Of a stretch of 64,000 nucleotides of DNA, positions 1 to 8,092 are shown in pieces. Position numbers and translations under genes: made by a program. Position 1 is the first letter of the stretch; the number at the start of each line of letters is the position of its first letter. The notes beneath the pieces are model-generated. The model saw only the letters and a program-made list of their open reading frames with translations. It ran no database searches and was not told the DNA's origin. The stretch comes from Inhella proteolytica (GTDB lineage Bacteria > Pseudomonadota > Gammaproteobacteria > Burkholderiales > Burkholderiaceae_C), in contig NZ_JAEDAK010000003.1 of the NCBI RefSeq assembly GCF_016093275.1, positions 124,001 through 188,000 on the forward strand, in the 5' to 3' direction.

Positions 1-401
1 TGGAGAGTGACGGCGCGGCCAGCCTGGCCGCCAAGGCCAGCGCGGACCAGATCGCCGAGCTGGACGCCCTGCACGCTGACCTGGAGCGCGAGTACCCGCA
101 GCGCGACGGCTTCTTCGCCGCCAACGAGCGCTTCCACCTGCGCCTGCTGGAGATGGAAGACAACCGCTGGCGCCAGCAGATCGTGACCGATCTGCGCCGG
201 CTGATGAAACTGAACCGCCACCACTCCCTGTTCCAGCAGGGCCGCTTGGCGGAATCGCTGGCGGAGCACCGCCAGCTGATGGAGGCGCTGCGGCAGCGCA
301 ATGCGGACGCCGTACGCAGCACCATGCTCACGCATTTCCGAAACGGACTTCGCGCCGCCGAAGGCCCGGTGCCGGGCACCCCGGCACTGCCTCCTTCTTA
401 A
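1..401 (+). CDS. GntR-family transcriptional regulator, C-terminal FCD domain (partial, 5' end outside window)
   Basis: An open frame runs from position 3 of the window to a TAA at 399-401, so only the last ~132 residues are present and the start lies upstream. The visible part is helical and matches the ligand-binding FCD domain of GntR regulators: an N-terminal helix followed by 'FHLRLLE', a central 'RRLMKLNR' helix and the closing 'EHRQLMEALRQRNA' helix, where family members place metal or ligand contacts. FCD regulators usually repress catabolic genes for small organic acids. The DNA-binding winged helix is outside the window, so target and ligand cannot be inferred. The family call is fairly secure. 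Confidence 0.8.
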   Translation, partial: ESDGAASLAAKASADQIAELDALHADLEREYPQRDGFFAANERFHLRLLEMEDNRWRQQIVTDLRRLMKLNRHHSLFQQGRLAESLAEHRQLMEALRQRNADAVRSTMLTHFRNGLRAAEGPVPGTPALPPS

Positions 402-520
402 GAACGAGGTCGCCCCGCCCCAACCCGCAAAGAGGCGGTGAATGCGCCGCACTGCGTGGAAGACTGGGCAAACCAGCATCCTTTTCCTGGTGCTGGCGGC
501 CGAAAGCCCTACTAGGATCC

Positions 521-534
521 CCCTCAAATGAGGG
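521..534. promoter_or_regulatory. Operator-like dyad CCCTCA-AA-TGAGGG
   Basis: A perfect 6-bp inverted repeat with a 2-bp centre, partly extended by GGA/TCC at 515-517 and 535-537. It lies about 400 bp upstream of the giant repeat gene. Compact GC-rich dyads like this are typical of dimeric activators or repressors, for example LuxR/NarL-type proteins. The binding factor is unknown. Confidence 0.4.
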
Positions 535-585
535 TCCGATGGCCTTGATGCCGGCCTGGAACGAGGGGTTCGCTGTACCGACCTA

Positions 586-609
586 CTGGTTTGTACGGGG
601 ATGAACCAG
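586..609. promoter_or_regulatory. Inverted repeat CTGGTT-N12-AACCAG
   Basis: Perfect 6-bp arms at 586-591 and 604-609 separated by 12 bp. It directly precedes the 612-633 dyad, so the two together form a 48-bp block of dyad symmetry. It could be a regulator site or part of a leader fold. Function is not known. Confidence 0.3.
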
Positions 610-611
610 AA

Positions 612-633
612 ACCTTTAGAAACTACTAAAGGT
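612..633. promoter_or_regulatory. Operator-like dyad ACCTTTAG-N6-CTAAAGGT
   Basis: A perfect 8-bp inverted repeat with a 6-bp centre (AAACTA), about 300 bp upstream of the giant repeat gene. It is AT-richer than its surroundings, as expected for a regulator site. No T-tract follows, so it is not an intrinsic terminator. The protein that would bind is unknown. Confidence 0.4.
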
Positions 634-816
634 CCGTCCGGGGCGTCCGATAAGCCGAGAACGACCACTGCCATTCGGTAGCCGCAGGCCTGTATTTGCA
701 ATCAGGCTGTTGCGGCCTCTTGAGAAAAGAACGATGCCAACTGCGAGATCCAAAGCGAAAGCCGGCTGGCCATCCAGGGGATGGACATGACCGACCGCCC
801 ATCGCATCTTTCTTTC

Positions 817-847
817 TGCACACCCCTGCCCCAAGCAGCGGTGTGCA
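817..847 (+). promoter_or_regulatory. Leader stem-loop upstream of the giant repeat protein
   Basis: TGCACACC (817-824) pairs perfectly with GGTGTGCA (840-847). Inside it CTGC (826-829) pairs with GCAG (835-838) around a CCCAA loop, leaving one C-C mismatch between the two helices. This gives a 12-pair hairpin 90 bp before the start codon. There is no U-tract, so it is more likely a 5'-leader structure (mRNA stability or translational control) than a terminator. Confidence 0.45.
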
Positions 848-937
848 TTGGCATTGCTGAACTGCTGGTTTTCCTTTGCCGCCAGCCCAAGCGGGACGCC
901 GCCTGGGCCTCTGAACTTTTGAGCAAGTGAGCGCACC

Positions 938-3900
938 ATGGCATCTCTGATCACCGGCCTGACCACAGACCAAATCGCCGGTCTGACGACCACCATCCTG
1001 TCGCGCCTCACCACCGAGGACTGGGCGGCCTTCAACACCGAGCAGGTCCAGGCGCTCACCACCGAGCAGGTGGGTTCGCTTACCAGCTTCGCGTTCCGCT
1101 ACCTGAACACCGAGCAGTTCGCGGCCTTCCAGACGGAAGATCTGCAGAAGATCAGCACCACCTCCGTGGCCTCGCTGCGCACGGACATGCTGAACGCGCT
1201 GGGCACCGAGCAGTTCGGCGCCTTCACGTCCACGCAGCTGCGCTCGCTGACGACCACGCAGATCCGCAACCTCGAAACCGAGGATGTGGCGGCGCTGAGT
1301 TCGGACCAGCTGACGGCGCTGCTGACCAGCCAGACCCGTGCGCTGACCACCGAACAACTGGTCTCGCTGAGCACCGAGTCGCTGAACGCCTTCAGCAGCA
1401 CGCAGTTCGGCGCCTTCACCTCGACCCAGATCAAGTCCTTCACCACCGAGCAGGTCTCGGCCCTGGAGTCTGGCGACCTGCGCGCGCTGGGTTCGGGCGG
1501 CTTCCGGGCCCTGAGCAGCGAGCAGGTCGGCGCACTGAGCACCGACAGCATCGTGGCCCTGACGACCCAGCAGATGGGGGCGCTGACCACGGGCCAGGCG
1601 GTGGGTCTGACGACCGAGCAAGTGGCCGCCATTGCCACCGATGACCTGCGGGCCATCACCACCAGCACGCTGCGCGGGCTCGATACCGCCCAGATCGGCG
1701 CGCTGGATACCGCCCAGATGGGCGCCCTGCTGACCACCCAGGTGCGCGCGCTGACGACCGAGCAGGTCAACAGCCTGACCACCGAGGACTTCACCGGCCT
1801 GACCTCGGTGCAGTTCGCCGCCCTGTCCACCACCCAGGTCTCCGCCTTCAGCACCGAGCAGGTCGCGGCCATCGAGACCGATGACCTGCGGGCGCTGGGC
1901 ACCTCGGGCTTCCGGGTGCTGAGCAGCGAGCAGATCTCGGCCCTGTCCACCGAAAGCATCGTCGCCATCAGCACCTCGCAGGCCGGTGTGCTGACCTCGC
2001 AGCAGGCCACCGGCCTGCGCACGGACCAGGTTGCCGCGCTCGCCACGGACGACCTGCGCGCCCTGACCACCTCCACCATCCGCACGCTGAGCACCGATCA
2101 GGTCAGCGGGCTGGACAGCGCCCAGGTCGGCTCCCTGACCACCACGCAGGTGCGCACGCTCACCACCGAGCAGCTGACCACCCTGGCCACCGATGAGCTG
2201 AACGCACTCAACACCCAGCAATTCGCGGTGTTGAGCACGGTGCAGGTCAAGGCGCTGAGCACCGAGCAGATCAACAACCTGGAATCGGCCGATGTGGCCG
2301 CGCTGGGCACCACTGGCATCCGGGCGCTGGCCAGCGACCAGATCGCCGCCCTGAGCACGGAAGGCATCCAGTCCATCAGCACCCAGCAGGCGGCTTCGCT
2401 GACCTCGACGCAGGCGGCGGGGCTGAGCACCGAACAGATCTCGGTCATCGCCACCGATGACCTGCGCGCCCTGTCCAGCGCCGCGCTGCGCTCCCTCACG
2501 AGCGAGCAGTTCACCGGCTTCGACAGCGCCCAGCTCAGCGTGCTCACCAGCGCCCAGGTGCGCAGCCTGACCACCGAGCAGCTGGCCACCCTGACCAGCG
2601 ACAGCCTGAACGCCTTTGGCACGGCCCAGTTCGCCGCCCTGAGTTCGGCCCAGTTGCGCGCCCTGTCGACCGACCAGCTCAGCACGCTGGAGTCGGCCGA
2701 CCTGGTCGCCATCGGCACCGCCGGCATCCGCGTCTTCACCAGCGATCAGATCGGCGCTCTGTCGACCGAGAGCATCGTCGCCCTGACCTCGATGCAGGCC
2801 GCATCGCTCACCTCGGCGCAGGTGGCGGGCCTGAGCACCGAGCAGATGGCCGCCATGGCCACCGATGACCTGCGGGCCCTGAACAGCAGCGCGCTGCGCC
2901 AGCTCAGCACCGAACAGGTGGCCGCGCTGGACAGCGCCCAGGTGGGCGCCCTCACCACGGCGCAGGTGCGATCCCTGACAACCGAGCAGGTTGCCAGCCT
3001 GAGCACCGAAGACCTGAACGCCTTCAGCTCGCAGCAGTTCGCGGCGCTGAGCACCGGCCAGGTGCGCGGCTTCAGCACCGAGCAGGTCGCCAACCTGGAG
3101 AGCGAAGACCTGCGTGCCCTGGGCACCGCCGGCCTGCGCGTTTTCACCAGTGAACAGATCGGCGCCCTCAGCACCGACAGCATCGTCGCCCTGACCTCGA
3201 TGCAGGCGGGCTCGCTGACCTCCGCCCAGGTCGTGGGCCTGAGCACCGACCAGATCGCTGCCTTCGCGACCGATGACCTGCGCGCCCTCAGCAGCTCGGC
3301 ACTGCGCAACTTCAGCACCGAGCAGATCGGCGCCCTGGACACCGCGCAGATCGGCGCGCTGGCCACGACACAGGTCCGCAACCTGACGACCGAGCAGCTC
3401 GTCAGCCTGAGCACCGAGGACCTGAACGCCCTGAGCTCGGCCCAGTTCGCCTCCCTGAGCACCACCCAGATCGGCAAGCTGAGCACCGAACAGGTGGCCG
3501 GCCTGGAGACTGAAGACCTGCGCGCCCTGGGCACCGCGGGCTTCCGCGTGCTGAGCAGTGAGCAGATTGCCGCGCTCTCGACCGAGAACATCGTCGCCAT
3601 CAGCACCAGCCAGGCGGCCGCGCTGAGCTCGAGCCAGGCCACCGGCCTGAGCACCGAGCAGGTCTCCGTGATCGCGACCGATGACCTGCGGGCCATCACC
3701 ACGACGCCGCTGCGCAACCTGAGCACCGAGCAGATCGGCGGCCTGGACACCGCCCAGATCGGCTCCCTGACGACCCTGCAGGTCCGCTCGCTGACCACGG
3801 CGCAGCTGGCCAGCCTGGGCACCGAGGAGCTCAATGCGCTGACCTCGGCCCAGTTCGCTGCGCTCAGCACCACGCAGATTAAGGCGCTCAGCACCGAGCA

Positions 3901-6900
3901 GGTGGCCGGCCTGGAATCGGATGACCTGCGGGCCATCGGCACCGCGGGCATCCGCGTGTTTGCCAGCGATCAGATTGCCGCCCTGTCCACCGACAGCATC
4001 GTCGCCCTGAGCTCGCAGCAGGCTGCGGCCCTGACAACCGCGCAAGTCACCGGCCTGAGCACCGACCAGATGGCGGCGTTCGCCACCGACGATCTGCGTG
4101 CCCTGGGCAGTGCGGCTCTTCAAGAGCTCAGCACTGAGCAGATCGCCGCCCTGGACAGCGCTCAGATCGGCTCGCTGACCACGGCCCAGGTGCGCAGCCT
4201 GGGTACCGAACAAATCGCGGCGCTGAGCACCGAGGATCTGAACGCCTTCAGCACCTCGCAGTTCGCCGCCATGACGACGACGCAGGTGCGTGGCTTCAGC
4301 ACCGAGCAGGTGGCCAACCTGGAAAGCGAAGACCTGCGTGCCCTCGGCACGGCCGGTCTGCGCGTCTTCAGCAGCGAGCAGATCGGTGCGCTGAGCACCG
4401 ACAGCATCGTCGCCCTGAGCTCGATGCAGGCGGCTTCGCTGACCTCCAGCCAGGTGGCGGGCCTGAGCACGGAACAGATTGCGGCCATCGCCACGGATGA
4501 CCTGCGCGCGCTGAACAGCTCGGCCCTGCGCAACTTCGACACCGAGCAGATCGGCGCCCTGGACACCGCACAGATCGGTGCCCTGAGCACGGTGCAGGTG
4601 CGCAATCTGACGACCGAGCAGGTCACCAGCCTGAGCACCGAAGACCTCAATGCCCTCGACTCGGCCCAGTTCGGCGCACTCAACACCGCGCAGATCAAGA
4701 GCCTGACGACCGAGCAGGTGGCCGGCCTGCAGACCGAAGACCTGCGCGCCCTGGGCACCGCCGGCTTCCGGGTGCTGAGCAGCGAGCAGATCGCCGCGCT
4801 CTCGACCGAGAACATCGTCGCCATCAGCACCAGCCAGGCGGCCGCGCTGAGCTCGACCCAGGCCACCGGCCTGAGCACCGAGCAGGTGTCGGTAATCGCC
4901 ACGGATGACCTGCGTGCCATCACCACCACGCCGCTGCGCAACTTCAGCACCGATCAGGTGGGCGGCCTGGATACGGCCCAGATCGGCTCCCTGACCACCC
5001 TGCAGGTCCGTGCGCTCAGCACCGAGCAGCTGGCCAGCCTCAGTACCGACCGTCTGAATGCGCTGACCTCGGCCCAGTTCGCCGCGCTCAGCACCACGCA
5101 GGTCAAGGCGCTGAGCACCGATCAGGTCTCCGCCCTCGAGTCCGATGACCTGCGGGCCATCGGCACCGCCGGCATCCGGGTGTTCGGCAGCGAGCAGATC
5201 GCGGCCCTGTCGACCGACAGCATCGTGGCCATCACCACGATGCAGGCGGCCACGCTGACCTCCGCGCAGATCACCGGCCTGGGCACCGACAAGATCGCGG
5301 CCCTGGCCACCGATGACCTGCGCGCCCTGAGCAGCTCGGCCCTGCGCGCCTTCAGCACCGAGCAGGTGGCGGCGCTGGACAGTGCCCAGATCGGCGCACT
5401 GACCACGGTGCAGGTGCGGGCGCTGTCGACCGAACAGGTTGCCAGCCTGAGCACCGAAGACCTGAATGCCTTCAGTACCACCCAGTTCGCGGCGCTCACC
5501 AGTGCCCAGGTGCGCGGCTTCAGCACCGAGCAGGTGGCCAACCTCGAAACCGACGACCTGCGTGCCCTGGGCACGGCCGGCCTGAAGGTGCTCAGCAGCG
5601 AGCAGATCGGCGCCTTGAGCACCGAGGGCATCGTGGCGCTGACCTCGATGCAGGCGGCCACGCTCACGTCCAGCCAGATCGAAGGCCTGACGACCGAGCA
5701 GGTCGCCGCTCTGGCCACCGATGACCTGCGGGCCCTGACGAGCTCGGCCCTGCGCAATTTCGACACCGAGCAGATCGGGGCGCTGGACACCGCGCAGATC
5801 GGCGCCCTGACCACGGCACAGGTCCGCAACCTGACGACGGAACAAGTCGCCAGCCTCAGCACCGAAGACCTCAACGCCCTGAGCACCCTGCAGTTCGCCG
5901 CCCTGAGCACCGCTCAGATCAGCGGACTCAGCACCGAACAGGTGGCCGGTCTGGAGACCGACGACCTGCGTGCCCTGGGTTCGGCCGGCGTGCGCGTGCT
6001 GAGCAGCGAGCAGATCGCAGCCCTGAGCACCGAAGGCATCGTCGCCCTGAGCAGCCAACAGGCCGCCGCGCTCACCTCGGCTCAAGTGGCCGGACTGAGC
6101 ACGGAGCAGGTGGCTGCCATCGCGACCGATGACCTGCGTGCCCTCTCGACCTTGGCCTTCAAGTCGCTCAGCACCGAACAGGTGGCGGCGCTCGACTCGG
6201 CCCAGGTGGCCAGCCTGAGCACGGCGCAGCTCACCACGATGAGCTCCGAGCAGCTCGGCGCGCTCAGCACCGAGGACATCGTGGCGCTCAGCACCACGCA
6301 GTTCGCGTCGCTGACCAGCAAGCAGATGCTGGGCCTGAGCACCGAGCAGGTGGCGGCAATCGCGACCGATGACCTGCGTGCCATCGGCTCGTCCGCCCTG
6401 CGCGGCTTGAGCAGCGAGCAGATCAGCGCGCTGGGTACCGATCAGGTCGCCGGCTTCACGACCAGCCAGCTCGGCGCACTGACCAGCACCCAGGTGGTGG
6501 GCTTCAGCACCGATGCCCTGCAGGCCCTGAGCACCGACCAGTGGCGCTCGATCAGCAGCAGCTTCATCGGCGCGCTGGGCTCCGACCAGATCGGCGGCCT
6601 GGCCACCGATGACCTGCGTGCCCTGAGCACCAGCGGCCTGCGTGCGCTGAGCTCCGAAGACTGGGGCGCCTTCAACAGCGACCAGATGGCAGCCTTCACC
6701 AGCAGCCAGCTGAACACGCTGACCAGCGCCCAGATCATCGGCATCAGCAGCGAGGACATCGGCGGCATCAGCACCGACGCCCTGGTCGGCATCAGCACCG
6801 CGGCCTTCCGTGCCCTGACGACCGACCAGATGGAAGGCCTGACCAGTGACCAGTTCGCGGCCTTCAGCACCACGCAGATCAGCGTGATGACGACGGCACA

Positions 6901-7198
6901 GATCGTGGGCCTGGATTCCGGTGACGTGTCCGCGCTGACGACCGACCAGGTGCGGGCCTTCACCACCAGCCAGCTGAGCAGCATGACGACCGAGGACTTC
7001 GCCGGCTTCGGCAGCGAAGACATCGCGGCCTTCGTGACGGCGCAGATCCGCGGCATAACGACCGATCAGATCGTCAGCATGACCACCGATCAGATCGTGG
7101 GCTTCGAGACGGCAGACCTGGCGGCGATGAACATGTCGCAAGTGCTGGCCTTCTCGACGGAGCAGAAGGATGCGATGACCACGGAGCAGACCAACGCC
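938..7198 (+). repeat. Coding 24-bp (octapeptide) tandem repeat array
   Basis: The frame repeats every 8 codons across about 6.3 kb. At the second level a 17-octad unit recurs every 408 bp: the octad x-A-T-D-D-L-R-A starts at 1631, 2039, 2447, 2855, 3263, 3671, 4079, 4487, 4895, 5303, 5711 and 6119. At the third level, from 2855 on, the 408-bp units cycle as types A, B, C with a 1224-bp period. For instance the octad ITTTPLRN occurs only in the units at 3671 and 4895. The array becomes irregular after about 6360. Confidence 0.9.
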
Positions 7199-7933
7199 CT
7201 GTTCCTGGCCACGCCGATCATGCTCGACCTGGATGGCGACGGGATCAAGACCACGGCCGCCGCGGGCGGGGTGAACTTCGACCTGTTCGGTGACGGCAAG
7301 ACGGCCCAGTGGGGTTGGGCGGCCGGCGGTGACGGCTTCCTGGTGATGGACCGCAACGCGGACGGCCTGATCAACAACGGCCGCGAACTGTTCGGCTCCG
7401 GCACGCGCCTGGAAGACGGCAGCCGGGCGGCGGATGGCTATGCCGCCCTGCGCGAGCTCGACACGGATCGCGACGGTGACGTCGACGGCAACGACGCCGC
7501 ATTCGGCCAGCTCAAGGTCTGGGTGGACGCCGACCATGACGGCCAAACCGACGCGGGCGAGTTGAAGTCGCTGGCGGATCTGGGCATCGCCAGCTTCGAT
7601 CTCAATGCCGCCAAGGGCACGGAGGTCGACAACGGCAACCTGATCGGCCTGGTGTCAAGCTACACCAAGACCGATGGCAGCCAGTCCACGATGGCCGACG
7701 TCTGGTTCGCGAAGGACCGCGAGGCGCCGCCGGCAGGCGAGCTGCTGGCACCGGCGACCGATGCGGTCCCGCTGCCGGGGGCCGGTGCGGGCGAAGGCGC
7801 TGCGCCGGATCCGACCGGAGCCGCGGCCGCAGCCACGTCAAGGCCAGCGGAAGACCTGCCGCCGATCGTTCCGCCGCTGCACAAGCAGTTGGACGACGAC
7901 GAGCTGAACCGACCGCCCACGCCGCTGTTCTAA
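938..7933 (+). CDS. Giant octapeptide-repeat exoprotein with C-terminal calcium-loop domain; putative type I secreted surface protein
   Basis: 2331 residues. Residues 1 to about 2086 are an almost unbroken array (~260 units) of an 8-residue repeat of the form L/F/I-x-T/S-x-Q/D-V/I/L-x-A/G, for example LSTEQVAA, LSTEDLNA and IATDDLRA. Octads are grouped in sets of 17 (136 residues). Each S/T-x-E-Q start resembles a helix N-cap, so a helical solenoid is plausible. From about residue 2090 the protein changes to an acidic domain with D-x-D-x-D-G loops (DLDGDG at ~2097, then DRNADG, DTDRDG, DADHDG), a type seen at the C-terminus of type I secretion substrates. The tail is rich in Pro and Ala. There is no Sec signal and no glycine-rich RTX nonapeptide. 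An ABC/HlyD pair and a TolC protein are encoded elsewhere in the window. Role is inferred: surface layer, filament or adhesin. The high Ser/Thr content makes it a candidate acceptor for the GT41 enzyme. Confidence 0.8.
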   Translation: MASLITGLTTDQIAGLTTTILSRLTTEDWAAFNTEQVQALTTEQVGSLTSFAFRYLNTEQFAAFQTEDLQKISTTSVASLRTDMLNALGTEQFGAFTSTQLRSLTTTQIRNLETEDVAALSSDQLTALLTSQTRALTTEQLVSLSTESLNAFSSTQFGAFTSTQIKSFTTEQVSALESGDLRALGSGGFRALSSEQVGALSTDSIVALTTQQMGALTTGQAVGLTTEQVAAIATDDLRAITTSTLRGLDTAQIGALDTAQMGALLTTQVRALTTEQVNSLTTEDFTGLTSVQFAALSTTQVSAFSTEQVAAIETDDLRALGTSGFRVLSSEQISALSTESIVAISTSQAGVLTSQQATGLRTDQVAALATDDLRALTTSTIRTLSTDQVSGLDSAQVGSLTTTQVRTLTTEQLTTLATDELNALNTQQFAVLSTVQVKALSTEQINNLESADVAALGTTGIRALASDQIAALSTEGIQSISTQQAASLTSTQAAGLSTEQISVIATDDLRALSSAALRSLTSEQFTGFDSAQLSVLTSAQVRSLTTEQLATLTSDSLNAFGTAQFAALSSAQLRALSTDQLSTLESADLVAIGTAGIRVFTSDQIGALSTESIVALTSMQAASLTSAQVAGLSTEQMAAMATDDLRALNSSALRQLSTEQVAALDSAQVGALTTAQVRSLTTEQVASLSTEDLNAFSSQQFAALSTGQVRGFSTEQVANLESEDLRALGTAGLRVFTSEQIGALSTDSIVALTSMQAGSLTSAQVVGLSTDQIAAFATDDLRALSSSALRNFSTEQIGALDTAQIGALATTQVRNLTTEQLVSLSTEDLNALSSAQFASLSTTQIGKLSTEQVAGLETEDLRALGTAGFRVLSSEQIAALSTENIVAISTSQAAALSSSQATGLSTEQVSVIATDDLRAITTTPLRNLSTEQIGGLDTAQIGSLTTLQVRSLTTAQLASLGTEELNALTSAQFAALSTTQIKALSTEQVAGLESDDLRAIGTAGIRVFASDQIAALSTDSIVALSSQQAAALTTAQVTGLSTDQMAAFATDDLRALGSAALQELSTEQIAALDSAQIGSLTTAQVRSLGTEQIAALSTEDLNAFSTSQFAAMTTTQVRGFSTEQVANLESEDLRALGTAGLRVFSSEQIGALSTDSIVALSSMQAASLTSSQVAGLSTEQIAAIATDDLRALNSSALRNFDTEQIGALDTAQIGALSTVQVRNLTTEQVTSLSTEDLNALDSAQFGALNTAQIKSLTTEQVAGLQTEDLRALGTAGFRVLSSEQIAALSTENIVAISTSQAAALSSTQATGLSTEQVSVIATDDLRAITTTPLRNFSTDQVGGLDTAQIGSLTTLQVRALSTEQLASLSTDRLNALTSAQFAALSTTQVKALSTDQVSALESDDLRAIGTAGIRVFGSEQIAALSTDSIVAITTMQAATLTSAQITGLGTDKIAALATDDLRALSSSALRAFSTEQVAALDSAQIGALTTVQVRALSTEQVASLSTEDLNAFSTTQFAALTSAQVRGFSTEQVANLETDDLRALGTAGLKVLSSEQIGALSTEGIVALTSMQAATLTSSQIEGLTTEQVAALATDDLRALTSSALRNFDTEQIGALDTAQIGALTTAQVRNLTTEQVASLSTEDLNALSTLQFAALSTAQISGLSTEQVAGLETDDLRALGSAGVRVLSSEQIAALSTEGIVALSSQQAAALTSAQVAGLSTEQVAAIATDDLRALSTLAFKSLSTEQVAALDSAQVASLSTAQLTTMSSEQLGALSTEDIVALSTTQFASLTSKQMLGLSTEQVAAIATDDLRAIGSSALRGLSSEQISALGTDQVAGFTTSQLGALTSTQVVGFSTDALQALSTDQWRSISSSFIGALGSDQIGGLATDDLRALSTSGLRALSSEDWGAFNSDQMAAFTSSQLNTLTSAQIIGISSEDIGGISTDALVGISTAAFRALTTDQMEGLTSDQFAAFSTTQISVMTTAQIVGLDSGDVSALTTDQVRAFTTSQLSSMTTEDFAGFGSEDIAAFVTAQIRGITTDQIVSMTTDQIVGFETADLAAMNMSQVLAFSTEQKDAMTTEQTNALFLATPIMLDLDGDGIKTTAAAGGVNFDLFGDGKTAQWGWAAGGDGFLVMDRNADGLINNGRELFGSGTRLEDGSRAADGYAALRELDTDRDGDVDGNDAAFGQLKVWVDADHDGQTDAGELKSLADLGIASFDLNAAKGTEVDNGNLIGLVSSYTKTDGSQSTMADVWFAKDREAPPAGELLAPATDAVPLPGAGAGEGAAPDPTGAAAAATSRPAEDLPPIVPPLHKQLDDDELNRPPTPLF

Positions 7934-7990
7934 GCGCACCCCAGCGCACCCTTTGCGCGACGCCGGGCCCACACCCTGGGCCCGGCCCCG

Positions 7991-8019
7991 AACCCCCGCC
8001 TCGGCGGGGTTTCTTTTTT
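7991..8019 (+). terminator. Intrinsic terminator after the giant repeat gene
   Basis: CCCCGC-CTCG-GCGGGG stem-loop (about 7994-8009) followed by TTTCTTTTTTT. It lies 58 bp after the stop codon of the giant gene and separates it from the downstream glycan operon. A second dyad, GGGCCC...GGGCCC, sits just before it at 7965-7983. Confidence 0.85.
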
Positions 8020-8092
8020 TCCGCGCCCGCGCAGGAAAGCCGGGTCAACCCGGGGCGCTTCGGAGCCTTGAGGCCGTCAGGGCGTCTGCACA

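Larger units (their letters stand above)
402..937. other. 536-bp palindrome-rich intergenic/leader region
   Basis: No convincing gene lies here. The stretch separates the GntR-type regulator from the giant repeat protein and most likely carries the promoter and a long 5' leader of the latter. It holds at least four perfect inverted repeats (521-534, 586-609, 612-633, 817-847), listed separately. The ribosome binding site of the next gene is weak (a GAGC/GTGAG stretch before the ATG at 938). No clear -35/-10 pair could be assigned by eye. Confidence 0.6.

Noticed and set aside
402-937. A c-di-GMP or other known riboswitch in the leader of the giant gene
   Set aside because: None of the conserved cores I know could be matched; only simple palindromes were found.
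938-7198. Regular repeats that might suggest a CRISPR array or satellite
   Set aside because: The period is 24/408 bp, in frame, with codon-level variation that preserves the protein pattern; there are no unique spacers or cas genes.
626-7546. A 2306-codon open frame antisense to the giant repeat gene
   Set aside because: It is a by-product of the sense codon choice: the repeated sense codons contain no reverse-complement stops, so one antisense frame stays open and shows the same 8-codon period. It has no ribosome site and its product matches no family.
7199-7933. RTX (GGxGxD nonapeptide) repeats
   Set aside because: The acidic loops are D-x-D-x-D-G calcium loops, not glycine-rich nonapeptides, so the protein should not be called an RTX toxin.
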